Assembly: GCA_946480055.1 (NCBI GenBank)
Contig: CAMLID010000017.1
Span: 1-60,877, forward strand
Reading direction: 5' to 3'
Length of the DNA stretch: 60,877 nt
DNA from: an uncultured Lysobacter sp.
GTDB lineage: Bacteria; Pseudomonadota; Gammaproteobacteria; Xanthomonadales; Xanthomonadaceae
The notes beneath the pieces were generated by a model. The model made no database searches. It was given only the letters and a program-made list of their open reading frames with translations, and was not told the origin of the DNA. Numbering within the stretch: position 1 is the stretch's first letter; every line of letters starts with the position of its first letter. The translations under genes were made by a program, and so were the position numbers. Of this stretch, positions 1 through 9,514 are shown one piece after another.

Positions 1-643
1 CGGGCAGGATTTCCAGCACGCCGTCGGCGGCGACGCCTTCGCCGTGGCGGGTCAGGACCTTGAGCAGGGCGAAGATCACGTCCTGCTTGCGGGCGCGGGC
101 GACGCCTTCCTGGATGCTCAGCTGGTCGGCCAGGTCGAGCAGTTTCGGCGCGGGCATGCGCTTGAGGTCGCCCAGCGAGTACTGCGGGAAGCCTTCCGGC
201 ACCTGCGGGTGCGGGCGCGGGACGAAGTTCTCGCCGTTGCCGCCGTCGTTGAACATGCCTTCGTCGCGCGGACGGCCGCTACGGTCGCCGCCACCACCAC
301 CGCCACCACGTTCGCGGTCGCGGCGGTTGCGGAAGCGGTCGCGGCGGTTGCCGCCACGGTTGTTGTCGAAGCCGCCGTCGCGCTGGGCGTTGCCGCCTTC
401 GCCGCCACCACCGCCCTGCGGCGCGCTCTCGTTGCCGGACGGGGCCGGTGCGGAGTCGCCTGCGGAGGAAGCGGGGGCGGGAGCGGCCGGGGCTGCCGGT
501 GCGGGGGGCGCAGCCGACGGCGGAGCGCTGGCGGCGGGAGCGGACGGACTGGCGGCGGCGGGAGCGGCGTCGGCTTTGGCGACACGCGGCTTGCGCACGC
601 GCTTTTCGGCGATATCGCCAGCGTCGGGGGTGTTATCGGACAA
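1..643 (-). CDS. rho: Transcription termination factor Rho, N-terminal part (cut by window edge)
   Basis: Rho is a hexameric RNA-dependent ATPase that terminates transcription. Only about 214 N-terminal codons are visible; the frame runs off the left edge. Roughly residues 155-200 match the Rho N-terminal helical domain ([18 protein letters not shown], then [13 protein letters not shown]), and the last visible residues (DGVLEILP) begin the RNA-binding cold-shock-like domain. I start it at a TTG at 643-641 because the family-like MSDNTPD sequence begins there and an AGGA lies 8 bases upstream. About 150 residues before the Rho domain are low complexity: an Ala/Pro stretch, then an Arg/Gly-rich stretch ([20 protein letters not shown]). 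Such insertions are known in some bacterial Rho proteins. trxA lies upstream on the same strand, as in E. coli. Confidence 0.93.
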   Translation of the reverse strand, partial: MSDNTPDAGDIAEKRVRKPRVAKADAAPAAASPSAPAASAPPSAAPPAPAAPAAPAPASSAGDSAPAPSGNESAPQGGGGGEGGNAQRDGGFDNNRGGNRRDRFRNRRDRERGGGGGGGDRSGRPRDEGMFNDGGNGENFVPRPHPQVPEGFPQYSLGDLKRMPAPKLLDLADQLSIQEGVARARKQDVIFALLKVLTRHGEGVAADGVLEILP

Positions 644-883
644 GCAGGGAATCCTCGCTAAGGGGCGAGCGCTCGCAGGCAGCGAGCGGGACGTCGGGGA
701 CGTGGGTGGATGATGGTTTCGCGAGAGGGGGTGCGGCGCTGCCAGTGCTACGGTTCGGCGCCGGGTATGGCGAAACTAGCACTGCCGCTGCGCGGCGGCA
801 AGCCTTATGGGGCTTGCCGTTCACGTTGCCGGGCCGGGCCCGGCGGCCTTCGCCCCGCGTGGCGCTGGCGAAGGCGGGGGCGA

Positions 884-1216
884 TCAGATCGCCTTGTCGA
901 TCATCTGGGTCAGCAGGCTCTTGATGTTCGGCGGCGCGCCCAGCTGGCTGGAGTGGACCTGGCCGTCCTTGAACATCAGCAGCATCGGGATGCTGCGCAC
1001 GTTGTAGCGAACCCCCAGCGACGGGAACTCCTGCACGTCGACCTTGACCACCTTGGCCTTGCCTTCGTACTGGTCGGCAAGCTGCTCGACGATCGGCCCG
1101 ATCGCCTTGCAGGGGCCGCACCAGGGGGCCCAGAAATCGACCAGGACGGGCTCGGACGACTGCAGCACGGTGGCATCGAAGTCGGAATCGCCAGCATGCA
1201 GAACTTTTTCGCTCAC
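884..1216 (-). CDS. trxA: Thioredoxin
   Basis: This is a cytoplasmic thiol-disulfide reductant of 110 residues, the usual thioredoxin length. The active site WCGPC is at residues 32-36 and the conserved cis-proline is Pro77 in SIPM. The residue after the cis-proline is Met rather than the Thr of E. coli thioredoxin, a tolerated variation. The start is a GTG preceded by AGGAG at 9 bases. It is divergent from rhlB, with rho downstream on the same strand, matching the enterobacterial rhlB/trxA/rho layout. Confidence 0.95.
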   Translation of the reverse strand: MSEKVLHAGDSDFDATVLQSSEPVLVDFWAPWCGPCKAIGPIVEQLADQYEGKAKVVKVDVQEFPSLGVRYNVRSIPMLLMFKDGQVHSSQLGAPPNIKSLLTQMIDKAI

Positions 1217-1462
1217 GGGGGTGGTCTCCTGCGGGGGTACGCGCCCGTACGGAACGGGCTCATCTTGAATGGAACCCCGGGCGGGCCATGCCGGGCGGGG
1301 CCTTACTGTAAACTGGGGCGTTTCGCGGCACCTTCAAGGGCTGCGCCACGGCCTCCCAGAGGCAGAATGTCGGGTCGGCCATGGGGCCTGCCCGGCCCCG
1401 GCAGTCTGCTTCGCCGACGCCACCCACGCAAGCGCAGTTCTGCGCGCGGACCCTTAAGACGC

Positions 1463-3226
1463 ATGAGCGACAAGCCTTTAACCGATGTAACGTTCTCCTC
1501 GTTCGACCTGCATCCCAGCCTGCTCGCAGGCCTCGAAGCCGCCGGCTTCTCGCGCTGCACGCCGATCCAGGCGCTGACCCTGCCGATCACCCTCACCGGC
1601 CGCGACGTCGCCGGCCAGGCCCAGACCGGTACCGGCAAGACCCTGGCCTTCCTGGTCACCGTCATCAACCGCCTGCTGACCCGCCCGGCCCTGGCCGAGC
1701 GCAAGCCCGAAGACCCGCGCGCCCTGATCCTGGCCCCGACCCGCGAGCTGGCGATCCAGATCCATAAGGACGCGGTCAAGTTCGGTTCCGAGCTGGGCCT
1801 GAAGTTCGCCCTGGTCTACGGCGGCGTCGACTACGACAAGCAGCGCGAGCTGCTGCAGAAGGGCGCCGACGTCATCATCGCCACGCCCGGCCGCCTGATC
1901 GACTACGTCAAGCAGCACAAGGTGGTCTCGCTGCACGCCTGCGAGATGTGCGTGCTGGACGAAGCCGACCGCATGTTCGACCTGGGCTTCATCAAGGACA
2001 TCCGCTTCCTGCTGCGGCGCATGCCGATCCGCACCGAGCGCCAGACCTTGCTGTTCTCGGCGACCCTGAGCCACCGCGTGCTCGAGCTCGCCTACGAGCA
2101 CATGAACGAGCCCGAGAAGATCGTCGTCGAGACCGAGTTCATCACCGCGGCCAAGGTGCGCCAGAAGGTGTACTTCCCGTCCGACGAAGAGAAGATCCCG
2201 CTGCTGCTGGGCCTGCTGTCGCGCTCCGAGGGCGCGCGCACCATGGTGTTCGTCAACACCAAGGTATGGGTCGAGCGCGTGGCGCGTTCGCTGGAACGCG
2301 GCGGCTACCGCGTCGGCGTGCTGTCCGGCGACGTGCCGCAGAAGAAGCGCGAGTCGCTGCTCAACAAGTTCCAGAAGGGCCAGCTCGAGATCCTGGTCGC
2401 CACCGACGTGGCCGCCCGCGGCCTGCACATCGACGGCGTCAGCCACGTCTACAACTACGACCTGCCGTTCGATGCCGAGGACTACGTCCACCGCATCGGC
2501 CGCACCGCCCGCCTGGGCGCCGAGGGCGACGCGATCAGCTTCGCCTGCGAGCGCTACGCGATGAGCCTGCCGGACATCGAGAGCTACATCGAGCAGAAGC
2601 TGCCGGTGGCCACGGTCGACGCCGACCTGCTGGTCGCGCTGCCGCGCAAGCCGCGCGAAGTGCCGGCGGGCGAGGAAGGCGAAGAGAACGAAAGCATCGG
2701 CGCGATCTTCAAGGAAGCGCGCGAGCAGCGCGCGGCCGATGAAGAGCGTCGTGGCGGCGGTCGCAGCGGCAGCCGCAGCGGCAGCGGCGGTTCGCGCGAC
2801 GGTGGCCGTCGCGAGGGCGGTCTGCGCCGCGAGGGTTCGCGCAGCGAGCGTCCGCGTCGCGAGCCCGGCGCCGCCGCACCCGCTGCCACGGCAGAAGGCG
2901 CCGCACCGCGTCCGCCGCGTCCCGAGCGCAAGCCGCGTCCGGAAGGCGAGGCGGCTCCGGTCGCAGCCGCCACGGCGGCGGTCGAAGGCGAACACGCGCC
3001 GCGCAAGCGCCGTCGTCGTCGCGGCGGTCGCCGCATCGAGGGCGCCGAGGGCGCGACGGGGCAGACCACCCAGATCGCCGCGACCAAGGCCGCGCCGGCC
3101 GCCAAGTCCGGCGCCGCCAAGTCCGCTCCGGCGGGCGAGGGCGACGCCAAGCAGGGCGGCCTGCTCAGCCGCATCGGCCGCGGCCTGAAGTCGCTGGTCA
3201 CGCGCGCGCCGCGTTCGCAGCACTGA
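1463..3226 (+). CDS. rhlB: DEAD-box ATP-dependent RNA helicase RhlB
   Basis: This RNA helicase is a degradosome component in other bacteria. It has 587 residues. Visible in order are a Q motif (FSRCTPIQ), motif I AQTGTGKT, Ia PTRELA, Ib TPGR, motif II DEAD, motif III SAT, motif [14 protein letters not shown] and motif [10 protein letters not shown]. The helicase core ends near residue 420. The remaining roughly 160 residues are a disordered Arg/Gly/Ala tail with RGG-like runs, much longer than in E. coli RhlB (421 residues). The chosen ATG opens the family-like [18 protein letters not shown]; the same frame is open further upstream without family similarity. A strong terminator follows. Confidence 0.95.
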   Translation: MSDKPLTDVTFSSFDLHPSLLAGLEAAGFSRCTPIQALTLPITLTGRDVAGQAQTGTGKTLAFLVTVINRLLTRPALAERKPEDPRALILAPTRELAIQIHKDAVKFGSELGLKFALVYGGVDYDKQRELLQKGADVIIATPGRLIDYVKQHKVVSLHACEMCVLDEADRMFDLGFIKDIRFLLRRMPIRTERQTLLFSATLSHRVLELAYEHMNEPEKIVVETEFITAAKVRQKVYFPSDEEKIPLLLGLLSRSEGARTMVFVNTKVWVERVARSLERGGYRVGVLSGDVPQKKRESLLNKFQKGQLEILVATDVAARGLHIDGVSHVYNYDLPFDAEDYVHRIGRTARLGAEGDAISFACERYAMSLPDIESYIEQKLPVATVDADLLVALPRKPREVPAGEEGEENESIGAIFKEAREQRAADEERRGGGRSGSRSGSGGSRDGGRREGGLRREGSRSERPRREPGAAAPAATAEGAAPRPPRPERKPRPEGEAAPVAAATAAVEGEHAPRKRRRRRGGRRIEGAEGATGQTTQIAATKAAPAAKSGAAKSAPAGEGDAKQGGLLSRIGRGLKSLVTRAPRSQH

Positions 3227-3260
3227 CGCAAGCGGGCGCAGGCCCGTGCCGCGACACGAT

Positions 3261-3285
3261 ACGGGCGCCCTGGGGCGCCCGTTTT
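3261..3285 (+). terminator. Rho-independent terminator after rhlB
   Basis: A perfect 9-bp stem (ACGGGCGCC / GGCGCCCGT) with a CTGG loop is followed by a short T run. It sits 35 bases after the rhlB stop and before the convergent gene on the minus strand. Confidence 0.85.
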
Positions 3286-3330
3286 CGTTGCGTCCGCGCC
3301 TGTGGCGACCGGACGCGGCAGGGGTGCGGC

Positions 3331-3768
3331 TTACAGCGCCCGGTTGAGGAACACGGTCCAGGTGTTGGGCGCGGTTTCCAGCAACTGCAGCACGTCCAGG
3401 TCGCCGTCGCTGTCGACGTCGAGCAACTGGAACTGGTTGCCGTAGTTCGGCGGCGGCGGCCAGCCCACGCCGAAGGCGCCGCCCAGGTTGGGCCAGGGCG
3501 CGAACACCCCGCCGCCGCCCGGTTCGAAATGCGTGCGCCGGCCTGCGCCGGCCGCGCTGCACCAGATGGTCAGGCGCCAGTTCGGCGGCGCGCTGCCCCA
3601 GGACGGGAACACGATGAAGCGGGCGTTGCCGTAGCCGGTCGAGCCGGCTGGGCAGCCGGTGGTGCCGATATTGATCGGCGGGTCGTACTGCTCGGCGCGG
3701 GCGCATTGGCTATGCAGGCCCAAGGCCAGGGTCAGGGCCAGCGCGAGTTGAAGCCGGGTCTTTTCCAT
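3331..3768 (-). CDS. Small secreted protein with one acidic calcium-type motif
   Basis: This 145-residue protein has a clear Sec signal peptide (MEKTRLQLALALTLALGL, cleavage probable after ARA). The mature part is rich in Gly, Pro and Trp. Near residue 117 it carries DVDSDGDLDVL, the DxDxDxxxD pattern seen in FG-GAP/VCBS repeats and calcium-binding loops. It has four cysteines, one of them in the signal peptide. AAGGAG precedes the ATG. I do not recognise the family. It looks like a single repeat of the type found in VCBS proteins, so a calcium-binding exported protein is possible but unproven. Confidence 0.7.
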   Translation of the reverse strand: MEKTRLQLALALTLALGLHSQCARAEQYDPPINIGTTGCPAGSTGYGNARFIVFPSWGSAPPNWRLTIWCSAAGAGRRTHFEPGGGGVFAPWPNLGGAFGVGWPPPPNYGNQFQLLDVDSDGDLDVLQLLETAPNTWTVFLNRAL

Positions 3769-4106
3769 CTTCTTCTCCTTAAGAAAGTGAAAACCGGAAT
3801 ACCGGACGCCTGCCGATGCGGTCCTGCGGGCGGCAGTGGTCGATCGTGGTGCCTTCCTTGTTGCACGACGTCAGGGCGTTGGCACATGGCCGGGTGCAGG
3901 CGGAAACGCTGCGCGCGCCGGCATTGCGTCCGGCCGACCGGTGCGCTGCGCCCGCGGTGGCCGGGGAGGGGTCGTAGGGACGGGGCGTCGACGACCCCGC
4001 CGTTGCGACCGTGTCGTCCGTGCCGACCGCAAGGCCACGCTAGTGCAAGCGCGCGCCGGGAAACGTGATGTGTTCTCGCGAATCGCTCATCTGCGATACT
4101 TCCGCC
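3769..4106. other. Intergenic region upstream of ftsE
   Basis: This 338-base spacer separates the divergent secreted-protein gene and ftsE. Open frames here lack family similarity and plausible ribosome binding sites. It must hold both promoters, but I see no convincing -10/-35 pair or operator. Confidence 0.5.
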
Positions 4107-4793
4107 ATGACCGTCCTGCGCTTCGACAACGTCAGTAAACGCTACAGCAGCGGCCACGAGGCGCTCAGCGAAGTCAGCTTCGATGTCGCCCCCGGCGAGA
4201 TGCTGTTCGTCACCGGCCACTCCGGCGCCGGCAAGAGCACGCTGTTGAAGCTGATCCACCTCAGCGAGCGGCCCAGCCGCGGCGCGGTGCTGTTCGGCGA
4301 CAAGAACCTGCTCAAGGTGCGCGGCCGCCGCGTCGCCCTGCATCGGCGCGAGGTCGGCGTCGTCTATCAGGACCACCGCCTGCTCGCCGACCGCAGCGTC
4401 GCCGACAACGTCGCCCTGCCGTTGCTGCTGCGCGGCCTGCGCCGCGGCGATATCGCCAAGCGCGTGCGTGCGGTGCTGGACAAGGTCGGCCTGGGCTCGC
4501 GCGAACGCGCGCTGCCGGGCGAACTGTCGGCCGGCGAACAGCAACGCGTCGGCATCGCCCGCGCGATCGTCGGCGAACCGCGCCTGCTGGTGGCCGACGA
4601 ACCCACCGGCAACCTCGATCCGACCCTGTCGGCGGAGATCCTGGCGCTGTTCGCCTCGCTGCCCGAGCGCGGCACCAGCGTGCTGGTCGCCAGCCACGAT
4701 CTGGCCCTGGTCAAACGCATGCGCAAGCGCGTGCTGGTCTTGAACCAGGGCCGCCTGGTCGACGACATCTCGCCGCAGGACCTGGCCGAATGA
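4107..4793 (+). CDS. ftsE: Cell division ATP-binding protein FtsE
   Basis: This is the ABC ATPase partner of FtsX in the divisome, where the complex activates septal peptidoglycan hydrolysis. It has 228 residues, the family length. It shows Walker A GHSGAGKST, signature LSAGEQQRVGIARA, Walker B LLVADEPTGNLDP and a switch His in SHD. I start at the ATG giving MTVLRFDNVSKRY, the usual FtsE N-terminus; an in-frame ATG 42 bases earlier would add residues not seen in the family. Its stop overlaps the ftsX start by four bases, so the two are translationally coupled. Confidence 0.96.
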   Translation: MTVLRFDNVSKRYSSGHEALSEVSFDVAPGEMLFVTGHSGAGKSTLLKLIHLSERPSRGAVLFGDKNLLKVRGRRVALHRREVGVVYQDHRLLADRSVADNVALPLLLRGLRRGDIAKRVRAVLDKVGLGSRERALPGELSAGEQQRVGIARAIVGEPRLLVADEPTGNLDPTLSAEILALFASLPERGTSVLVASHDLALVKRMRKRVLVLNQGRLVDDISPQDLAE

Positions 4794-5734
4794 ACGTCAA
4801 ATCCGACGCGTCTTCCGATTCGCGCTCGCGCCTGGGCACCTGGGTCGACCACCACGTCTACAGCCTGGTCGCCAGCCTCGGCCGCATGCTGCGCAAGCCC
4901 TGGGCGACCGCGCTCACCGTCGGCGTGATGGCGGTGGCGCTGGCGTTGCCGCTGGGCTTGTGGGCGGCGCTGACCAACGTCGAGCGCTTCACCGGCGACG
5001 TCGAGCAGTCGCGCCAGATCGCGGTGTTCCTCAAGCCCGGTCTGGCTCCCGAGCGCGCCGGCGCGCTCGCCGACGAATTACGCGCGCGCCGCGACATCGC
5101 CGCGGTCGAGCTGCGCACGCCGGAACAAGGTCTGGCCGAACTGCGCGAGAAGAGCGGCCTGGGCGAGGCGATCACGACCCTGGACGGCAACCCGCTGCCC
5201 AGCCTGCTGCTGGTCACGCCCAAGGGCGACGAACTGCTGCTGGCCGAATCGCTGAAGACCCTGCCCGACGCCGATCTGGTCCAGCACGACGCCGGCTGGC
5301 GTCAGCGCCTGGACGGCTGGCTGCGCTTCGGCAGCCGTCTGGCCTGGGTGCTGGCGGCGCTGCTTGGGCTGGGCGCGTTGCTGGTGGTCGGCAACACCGT
5401 GCGCCTGGACATCCAGTCGCGGCGCGAAGAAATCAGCGTGCTGCAACTGCTGGGCGCGACCGACGGCTTCATCCGGCGTCCGTTCCTGTACCTGGGCGCC
5501 TGCTACGGCCTGGTCGCCGGCGCCTTGGCGCTGGCCCTGCTGACCGCCGCCGACTTCTCCCTGCGCCAACCGCTGGCGGAACTGGCGCGCAGCTATGGCA
5601 GTGCGTTCGCCCTGCACGGCTTCGACCTGCGCTACGCGGCCGCGATCGTCGTCGGCGCCGCGCTGCTGGGCTGGATCGGCGCCGGGCTGGTGACCGGGCA
5701 CTATCTGCGCCAGACCCGGCCCACCGACACCTGA
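4790..5734 (+). CDS. ftsX: Cell division protein FtsX
   Basis: This is the permease-like membrane partner of FtsE, which signals to periplasmic amidase activators. It has 314 residues. One membrane segment lies near residues 38-60, then a periplasmic domain of about 110 residues, then three C-terminal membrane segments, the standard FtsX topology. LQLLGATDGFIRRPFLYLG near residue 225 is the conserved cytoplasmic loop. The ATG overlaps the ftsE stop (ATGA). Confidence 0.95.
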   Translation: MNVKSDASSDSRSRLGTWVDHHVYSLVASLGRMLRKPWATALTVGVMAVALALPLGLWAALTNVERFTGDVEQSRQIAVFLKPGLAPERAGALADELRARRDIAAVELRTPEQGLAELREKSGLGEAITTLDGNPLPSLLLVTPKGDELLLAESLKTLPDADLVQHDAGWRQRLDGWLRFGSRLAWVLAALLGLGALLVVGNTVRLDIQSRREEISVLQLLGATDGFIRRPFLYLGACYGLVAGALALALLTAADFSLRQPLAELARSYGSAFALHGFDLRYAAAIVVGAALLGWIGAGLVTGHYLRQTRPTDT

Positions 5735-5880
5735 TCGGCCGGCAGATCGGCCGGCTCGGATTTGCCGCCGGAGCGGCCGATCTCGTCGGGACGATACGCC
5801 AGACTCGGAATCGACAGCGTTTCGCGCCTAAACTCGGACTCCCTTCGCGCCGTCGTCGATAGCGACCCGATCCGTACCGC

Positions 5881-6717
5881 ATGCACAGTCACGATCTACG
5901 CCATTTCGACAACGCCGCACCCCGGGTGATGGTCGTCGACGGTTCCAAGCTGGTACGCAAGCTCATCGGCGACGTGCTCGCGCGCGAGCTGCCGAACGTC
6001 GAGGTCGTGCCCTGCGGCAGCATCGCCGAGGCGCGCGCGGTCCTGGACGGCGGCGCGGTCGACCTGGTCACCACCTCGCTGGTGCTGCCCGACGGCGACG
6101 GCATCGGCCTGGCGCGCAGCGTGCGCGAGGCCGGCGGCCAGGCCTACGTGCCGGTGATCGTGGTCTCCGGCGACGCACAGGCGCACCTGGAATCGCGCCG
6201 CTTCACCGAAGACGTCACCGACTATTTCGACAAGTCCCTGGGCCACAGCGCGCTGGCCGCCTTCATCCGCGGCTACGTCCAGCCCGAGCCGATCCCGGGC
6301 GCGCGCGTGCTCTACGTCGAGGACAGCCGCGTGGTCGCGGTCGCGACCAAGCGCATGCTCGAACGCCACGGCCTGCAGGTGCTGCATTTCATCGGGGTCG
6401 AGGAAGCGCTGGAATACATGGAAACCCATCGCGGCAACGACGACGTCGGCGCCGACCTGGTGCTGACCGACGTCTATCTGAAAGGCGCGCTCAGCGGCAA
6501 CGATCTGCTCGAACGCCTGCGCCAGGATTACAAGTACGGCAAGCGCCGCCTGCCGGTGCTGGTGATGACCGGCGACGCCAACCGCGACAACCAGAGCGAA
6601 CTGCTGCGCGCCGGCGCCAACGACCTGGTGCTCAAGCCGATCGAAGAACGCCTGCTGGTCACCAAGACCCTGTTCCAGCTGCGTTTGTCGCGGCTGCCGG
6701 AGCGGAGCACGGCATGA
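5881..6717 (+). CDS. Two-receiver response regulator with a degenerate first receiver
   Basis: The protein has 278 residues, two REC domains in tandem (about 14-135 and 142-270) and no output domain. The second REC is canonical: EDS at 148-150, phosphoacceptor Asp198 (VLTDVYL), Thr231 and Lys253 (LKP). The first keeps Asp20, Ser97 and Lys119 but has Ser66 where the phosphoacceptor Asp should be ([13 protein letters not shown]), so it should not be phosphorylated in the usual way. It probably acts by protein-protein interaction. Its stop overlaps the ung start by four bases. No cognate kinase is adjacent. Confidence 0.85.
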   Translation: MHSHDLRHFDNAAPRVMVVDGSKLVRKLIGDVLARELPNVEVVPCGSIAEARAVLDGGAVDLVTTSLVLPDGDGIGLARSVREAGGQAYVPVIVVSGDAQAHLESRRFTEDVTDYFDKSLGHSALAAFIRGYVQPEPIPGARVLYVEDSRVVAVATKRMLERHGLQVLHFIGVEEALEYMETHRGNDDVGADLVLTDVYLKGALSGNDLLERLRQDYKYGKRRLPVLVMTGDANRDNQSELLRAGANDLVLKPIEERLLVTKTLFQLRLSRLPERSTA

Positions 6718-7421
6718 ACGGCGACGACGGCGAGCGGGTCAAGCTGGAGCCTTCGTGGAAGGCGCGCGTCGGCGATTGGTTCGCCCGCGACGACATGCGC
6801 GCGCTGTCGGCGTTCCTGCGCGAGCGCAAGGCCGCCGGCGCCCGCATCTACCCGCCCGGCCCGCAGATCTTCGCCGCGTTCGACGCCACCCCGTTCGAGC
6901 AGGTCAAGGTCGTCGTGCTCGGCCAGGACCCGTACCACGGCCCCGGCCAGGCCCACGGTCTGTGCTTCTCGGTCCAGCCCGGGGTGAGCGTGCCGCCGTC
7001 GCTGGACAACATCTATAAGGAAATCCACCGCGACCTCGGCCTGCCGCGCCCCGACCACGGTTACCTGATGTCGTGGGCGCACCGGGGCGTGCTGTTGCTC
7101 AACGCGGTGTTGACGGTCGAGGACGGCCGCGCCGGCGCCCACCAGGGCAAAGGCTGGGAGGGCTTCACCGACCATGTCGTCGACACCCTCAATCGCGAAC
7201 GCGAAGGCCTGGTGTTCCTGCTCTGGGGCAGCTACGCCCAGGCCAAGGGCAAGGTCATCGATCCGCGTCGTCATCGCGTGCTCAAGGCGCCGCACCCCTC
7301 GCCGCTGTCGGCGCACCGTGGCTTCATCGGCTGCGGGCATTTCTCGGCCGCCAACGACTACCTGGCGCGTCAGGGCCAGACCCCGATCGACTGGTCGCTG
7401 CCGCCGCGCAGCGCGCTCTGA
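6714..7421 (+). CDS. ung: Uracil-DNA glycosylase, family 1
   Basis: This enzyme removes uracil from DNA and starts base excision repair. It has 235 residues. The water-activating motif [14 protein letters not shown], the uracil-binding segment LLLNAVLTV and the DNA-intercalation loop [11 protein letters not shown] are all present. It overlaps the two-receiver regulator gene by ATGA, so the two are probably co-translated. Confidence 0.96.
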   Translation: MNGDDGERVKLEPSWKARVGDWFARDDMRALSAFLRERKAAGARIYPPGPQIFAAFDATPFEQVKVVVLGQDPYHGPGQAHGLCFSVQPGVSVPPSLDNIYKEIHRDLGLPRPDHGYLMSWAHRGVLLLNAVLTVEDGRAGAHQGKGWEGFTDHVVDTLNREREGLVFLLWGSYAQAKGKVIDPRRHRVLKAPHPSPLSAHRGFIGCGHFSAANDYLARQGQTPIDWSLPPRSAL

Positions 7422-7509
7422 TCCGGCGCCGTTCGGGCGTCCAGGAAACCGCCCCGGCCGGTACCGGCCCGAGACGCGGGATGGCCGCAGCGGCGTCGTC
7501 GGCCGCGGC

Positions 7510-8139
7510 TCAGTTCTTGCCGTGGGTCGCCATCAGGGCTTCGAGCGCGCCCTGATCGTCGTCGCTCGCGCTGACCGTCATGACCGTGGCGGCCTCGCTG
7601 TCCGCGCCGATCACGTAGGCGTGGCCCATGTTCGCGTCGATGTAGACCGACTCGCCCCGTTGCAGGGGCAGCGGATCGTAGAACTCGGTGTGCAGCACCA
7701 CCGTGCCCTCCAGGACGTAGACGAACTCCTCGCCGGCATTGCGGGCGAAGGGCCCGAATTCGTTCAAGCTGTGCGCTCGCAGATGGGTCACGGCCGGGGT
7801 CATGCGCTTGCGGCGCAGCTCCGGGCACAGATAGAAGGACTCGTAGTTCTTGCTGTCGACGCGGACCGCATCGCGGACCCGGCCGATGCTGCGGCGTGCG
7901 GTCACCGTCGGCGCGCTGCCGTTTACGATCTCCTCGGCGAACAGCTCCGACATGCGGATGTTCAAGCGCTCGCTGAGCTGCTGCAGCTTGTCGTAAGTCA
8001 GCGACAGGCGGTCGTGTTCGATCTTGGACAGCGTGGACAGCGGAATCCCGGAGCGCTCGCTCATCTGCTTCAGCGTCCATTTGTTGCGCGCACGTAGCGA
8101 GCGCAGCAGGCCGCCGATGGTCGGGTAGGGCGACTTCAT
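7510..8139 (-). CDS. XRE-family regulator with C-terminal cupin
   Basis: This 209-residue protein has an XRE helix-turn-helix at about residues 8-62 (LRSLRARNKWTLKQMSERSG, then LSTLSKIEHDRLSLTYDKLQ). A cupin barrel follows at about 115-190 (GPFARNAGEEFVYVLEGTV, LQRGESVYIDANMGHAYV). This architecture is typical of transcription regulators that sense a small ligand through the cupin. A GGAG lies 9 bases before the chosen ATG; the frame stays open 40 codons further upstream without family similarity. It is not in an operon, so the regulon is unknown. Confidence 0.85.
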   Translation of the reverse strand: MKSPYPTIGGLLRSLRARNKWTLKQMSERSGIPLSTLSKIEHDRLSLTYDKLQQLSERLNIRMSELFAEEIVNGSAPTVTARRSIGRVRDAVRVDSKNYESFYLCPELRRKRMTPAVTHLRAHSLNEFGPFARNAGEEFVYVLEGTVVLHTEFYDPLPLQRGESVYIDANMGHAYVIGADSEAATVMTVSASDDDQGALEALMATHGKN

Positions 8140-9514
8140 GGATGAACTCTCCGCAGCATGAAAACGGTTCCGGTTGCCGCGAAACGAGGACGGGACGCCG
8201 ATGCAGCCTCGGAACAGGTGGTGGTTCAGTATGTGAAAAGTACACAAAACTGATGCCAAAAGTCAGCCTAATCCGTTGTTTGTCCGTGTTTTTTCGATTC
8301 GAATCCCAGCGCCGCCTCATCGGCTCGCGGCCGCGATCTGGGGCAGAGACATGCCTCCCGTGCGCCGATACGGGCCGAAAGGTCGAGCCTCGACGGAGTG
8401 CGAATTCATCGTCGTGCCGCGTCGCCGCACGCATTCAAGCCGCCACGCACAGCGGCCAGGTCCCTTGCGTCCTTCCCGGCCGAGTCGGGAGCGGGCACCC
8501 GGTCGCGCTCCGAGTACGGGATGATTGGCTCTGATTAGAGAAAAATAATCCTGATAAGGACTATTCACTAGAGCAGGAGCGTCTCGCTTGGGTGCTCCTC
8601 AGGCCGCCGTGGGGATTGCCGGCCGACGATGGGTTTTCGCCGGTCACCCGGGAGTTCGGGCACTTCGTGCGCAAAAACGGCATCGAACTTATGCAGTCTG
8701 CTCGTCGAGCACGGCTCGGAGCAACGCAGGCCATCGCCGCGACGCACATGCGAAGTCACAAATCTGCAGCTATTTATCAGATAAAAGTTGGGAATCAGGC
8801 CATTATATTTGCTGATTTAGAGAATATTGTCTGTTAGGTCCTGATTGGGTTACATTGGTCTCAATTGGCAAAAATGAGCATCGCAGCACGGACGCGGCCC
8901 TCAAGGATGTGGTCGGCGGTATGCAGCCGGAGTGCTTGGGACGAACGCAAGGTGGTCATGGGTATCGGTTGCGCACTGCGGTCGCGCCGCTGTCTTGGCA
9001 AACGCGACCGTTCACGTCCTGGGGTGTGGATGCCGAAGCGCCAATGGGCTCATGGACGCTGCAAATTCGCAGGTATGGGTCGCTGGTAGTAGAGCAGCTC
9101 CGAGCGCTCGATCCGCCAGCAACGAGAGGCTCCGCTTATGGGATCGCGATGATCGACGCCTTCGCCGCATTGCCGCCTTGCTCATCGATAGTCGGCTGCG
9201 ATGTCACATTCGTTGATTGAGAGTCGGCTGTGCGATGTCACATTCGTCTTGTTAAGCAAGGGGGGTGTGTCCGTCGAGGTTCGTCTCGCTTCAAACCGCT
9301 CGACGGGCATAACGAAGCTCGATCGCATGTCTGCAGAGATCGCTATCGATCCGTGCCGACACCGCTTTAGCCGCACATTCGGATGAACGCCGACCCGGAA
9401 GATTCACGTTGCGCCATGCCGGGCTCCGTTTGAAACGTTCGTGGCCGCGGTTGGACGTTCGATCTGCCCATTCGCCACGGTCGATGAAAACGCAATCTCG
9501 TTCGCTCGCGCGCT
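8140..9514. other. Long gene-poor, relatively AT-rich stretch
   Basis: About 1.4 kb contains no protein-coding gene I can support. The open frames are short, overlap on both strands and match no family I know. AT-rich patches occur around 8220-8300, 8535-8575 and 8760-8830, unlike the rest of the window. A pair of near-identical 25-base direct repeats lies near its right end. It may be debris of an old insertion. Confidence 0.55.
9191..9247. repeat. Two near-identical ~24-base direct repeats
   Basis: GTCGGCTGCGATGTCACATT plus CGT at 9191-9213 recurs at 9223-9247 with a two-base insertion (TG). The copies are 32 bases apart, start to start. They could be a duplicated target or a remnant of a mobile-element end; no transposase is nearby. 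Confidence 0.6.

Noticed and set aside
8280..8320. GATTCGAATCCC resembles the T-arm of a tRNA
   Set aside because: No acceptor, D or anticodon arm can be formed from the flanking bases, so no tRNA gene is present.
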